From NCBI GenBank assembly GCA_025054955.1, contig JANWZE010000152.1, forward strand, positions 134,419 through 197,112: DNA of 62,694 nucleotides, read 5' to 3'. The position numbers and the translations under genes are program-made. Positions 61,496-62,694 of this stretch are shown here, piece by piece. Every line of letters begins with the position of its first letter. Positions within the stretch are counted from its first letter, which is position 1. The stretch is from Blastocatellia bacterium (GTDB taxonomy: Bacteria; Acidobacteriota; Blastocatellia; HR10; J050). The notes under the pieces are model-generated. The model worked only from the letters and a program-made list of their open reading frames with translations, was not told where the DNA came from and ran no database searches.

Positions 61496-62694
61496 TCAGG
61501 GCTGTTGAATTATTCCAGAGCGTGGATTGAGCCACATGATTTTGTGATTCAATCGCCGCACAAGCGGACCGCTGAGGAGCCGATCGTCGGTCAATCGCCT
61601 CGCTGCTCTGGCACGCCGCGAACAATCAAAATGGATCACCGGCGGGAACGCCTGCGCCACATTCTGCTCATCCTGACGATCCGCGCGCACGAAGTGCGGC
61701 GTAGTGATGTGATTTTCCGTCACGTGCTCCAGATCAGCGCATTTCCACTCGGTGCCGGGCTGATTGGTCCTGTGCCATTCGACGCACGACTGATCGGTCC
61801 TCGCTTGATACAGCCCCATCGAGACGTTATTCCATTGGTGCTGCATCAGGGCGGTGTAACTACACAGATTCGGAGGATTGAGACAGCCGACAAAGTTCGT
61901 GTAGTTCAGGTCTTCAAATGCCGTCCATAGCCGGCATCAATCACGGCGCGATACACCAGCGGGCAATTCCCGCCCGACTGGCACTGGACGTTATCTCGAC
62001 GCAGGAGTTGTCCGAGCCGGTCAGCATGATGTCGGACGCCGCTTGATCCGGCCGACGTGCCGGAGAACAGCACGTGGGTGGCGGTGTCTAAATCGGGCAT
62101 CGTGATGCGCTCGCGTTCGGCGTTCTGATAGGTGACGGGCTGACCGCCGGGCAGCCGCTGCAACATCCTGATGACGGCCTCCAAGATGTTGGTGCCCTTG
62201 AAGTGGATTCGGTATTGGATGGTGTTACCGCCAGGCCCTATCGCCGATAACACCACATTGCGAGCAGTCCCGGACCAAACGTCAGAGCTGCAATAGTAGA
62301 TGAGCACATGGTTCCAGGAGGCGAAATGGTTCCGTGGGTCCTGAGTGAAGATGCCGTCACCTCGGATTGAAGACGGAAGCGGTCTGAACGTGGTGCTCAT
62401 TTTGTCGGCGCCGAAGTTGGTCCCGGAGCTGCACCATCGTTCGGCGCACGATTGGCCATCTTGGCATCCGCCACCGCCTTGCAAGTGAATGTGCCATTTG
62501 TTTCGATCAGCTTCACTCGAATATCGGCGAACGTAGAAGACAGCGCCCGACCCGTCATTGCAGACGGCGTCGGGGAAGTTGTTGAGATTGACATTGATTC
62601 TGAACAGGGCGTTCCCAGGGGCGACATCGCCGACTTCTCCCACCCGACCACAGGGCAACGCGTTGTCAATTTCCGGTGGTTGTTGAGCAGAGCT
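61496..62694 (-). pseudogene. Pectinacetylesterase-like (Notum-family) esterase, frameshifted and cut by the window edge
   Basis: The upstream portion (frame open to the right edge, stop at 61906) shows the pectinacetylesterase pattern HIHLQGGGGCQDGQSCAERW, VLIYYCSSDVWSGTA and the nucleophile elbow FSGTSAGSSGVRHHADR. It stops after VIDAGYGRHLKT. The rest of the family sequence continues in the next frame (AFEDLNYTNFVGCLNPPNLC and HQWNNVSMGLYQARTDQSCV), down to a stop at 61496. A one-base loss near 61925 explains the break. It may be a real mutation or an assembly error. The protein start lies beyond the right edge; residues before the esterase core (AQQPPEIDNALPCG) look like the end of a signal peptide. 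Confidence 0.8.

Overview
The window is one contiguous piece of a bacterial chromosome with moderate-to-high GC. It carries about 57 protein genes or gene remnants, no rRNA and no tRNA that I can recognise. Gene content points to a Gram-negative-type, aerobic or facultative heterotroph: an outer-membrane porin with a periplasmic decaheme cytochrome, di-heme peroxidase, acyl-CoA dehydrogenase/MeaB/methylmalonyl-CoA epimerase, a SUF operon, SDR-type threonine dehydrogenase with Kbl, and DUF4097-type proteins under ECF control. Together with the palindromic intergenic repeats this resembles Acidobacteriota (Blastocatellia-like) genomes, but that placement is inference from gene content, not a phylogeny.

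Layout. 1-7.5 kb: secA and hemW on the minus strand, then a large secreted M16-family protein that has lost its zinc motif. 7.5-9 kb: an accessory patch with composite repeats, a small gene interrupted by a decayed IS5-family element with perfect 21-bp ends, and a tandem repeat. 9.1-16.4 kb: the iron-sulfur assembly operon rrf2-sufB-sufC-sufD-sufS-sufU-sufT, with an IscR-like operator in front and a 360-residue LAGLIDADG intein inside sufB. 16.5-25.3 kb: housekeeping genes (glutaredoxin, queG, fabD, nadK, glycosyltransferase, M20 peptidase), a two-repeat CRISPR-like locus and small unknown genes.

26-34 kb is the most coherent functional block. An ECF sigma factor and its membrane anti-sigma factor sit between two leftward heme operons: di-heme peroxidase, Tat-type metallophosphoesterase and SoxA-like monoheme cytochrome on one side, and a decaheme MtrA/DmsE-like cytochrome with an MtrB/PioB-like porin on the other. 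The anti-sigma factor ends in a CxxCH heme-attachment motif on its periplasmic side, so the block may be a heme- or redox-sensing switch controlling extracytoplasmic electron transfer.

34-44 kb: two secreted trypsin-like proteases, dnaJ, an adjacent mutY/ogg pair (8-oxoguanine repair), a queuosine-precursor transporter and small secreted or zinc-binding proteins. 43.8-53.5 kb: acyl-CoA dehydrogenase, meaB, mce, a parvulin, an MBL hydrolase, mtnP, a TPR protein, a PfkB kinase, dapF and comF, nearly all on the plus strand. 53.6-55.7 kb: a second ECF sigma/anti-sigma pair with a DUF4097 protein. 55.9-57.9 kb: an XdhC-YqeC-XdhC set for molybdenum hydroxylase maturation, with no hydroxylase in view. 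58.2-62.7 kb: an oligopeptide ABC ATPase with kbl-tdh, then a frameshifted pectinacetylesterase-like gene running off the right edge.

A family of palindromic repeats (19.5, 25.8 and 37.9 kb) shares one two-hairpin core, with two different kinds of ends.
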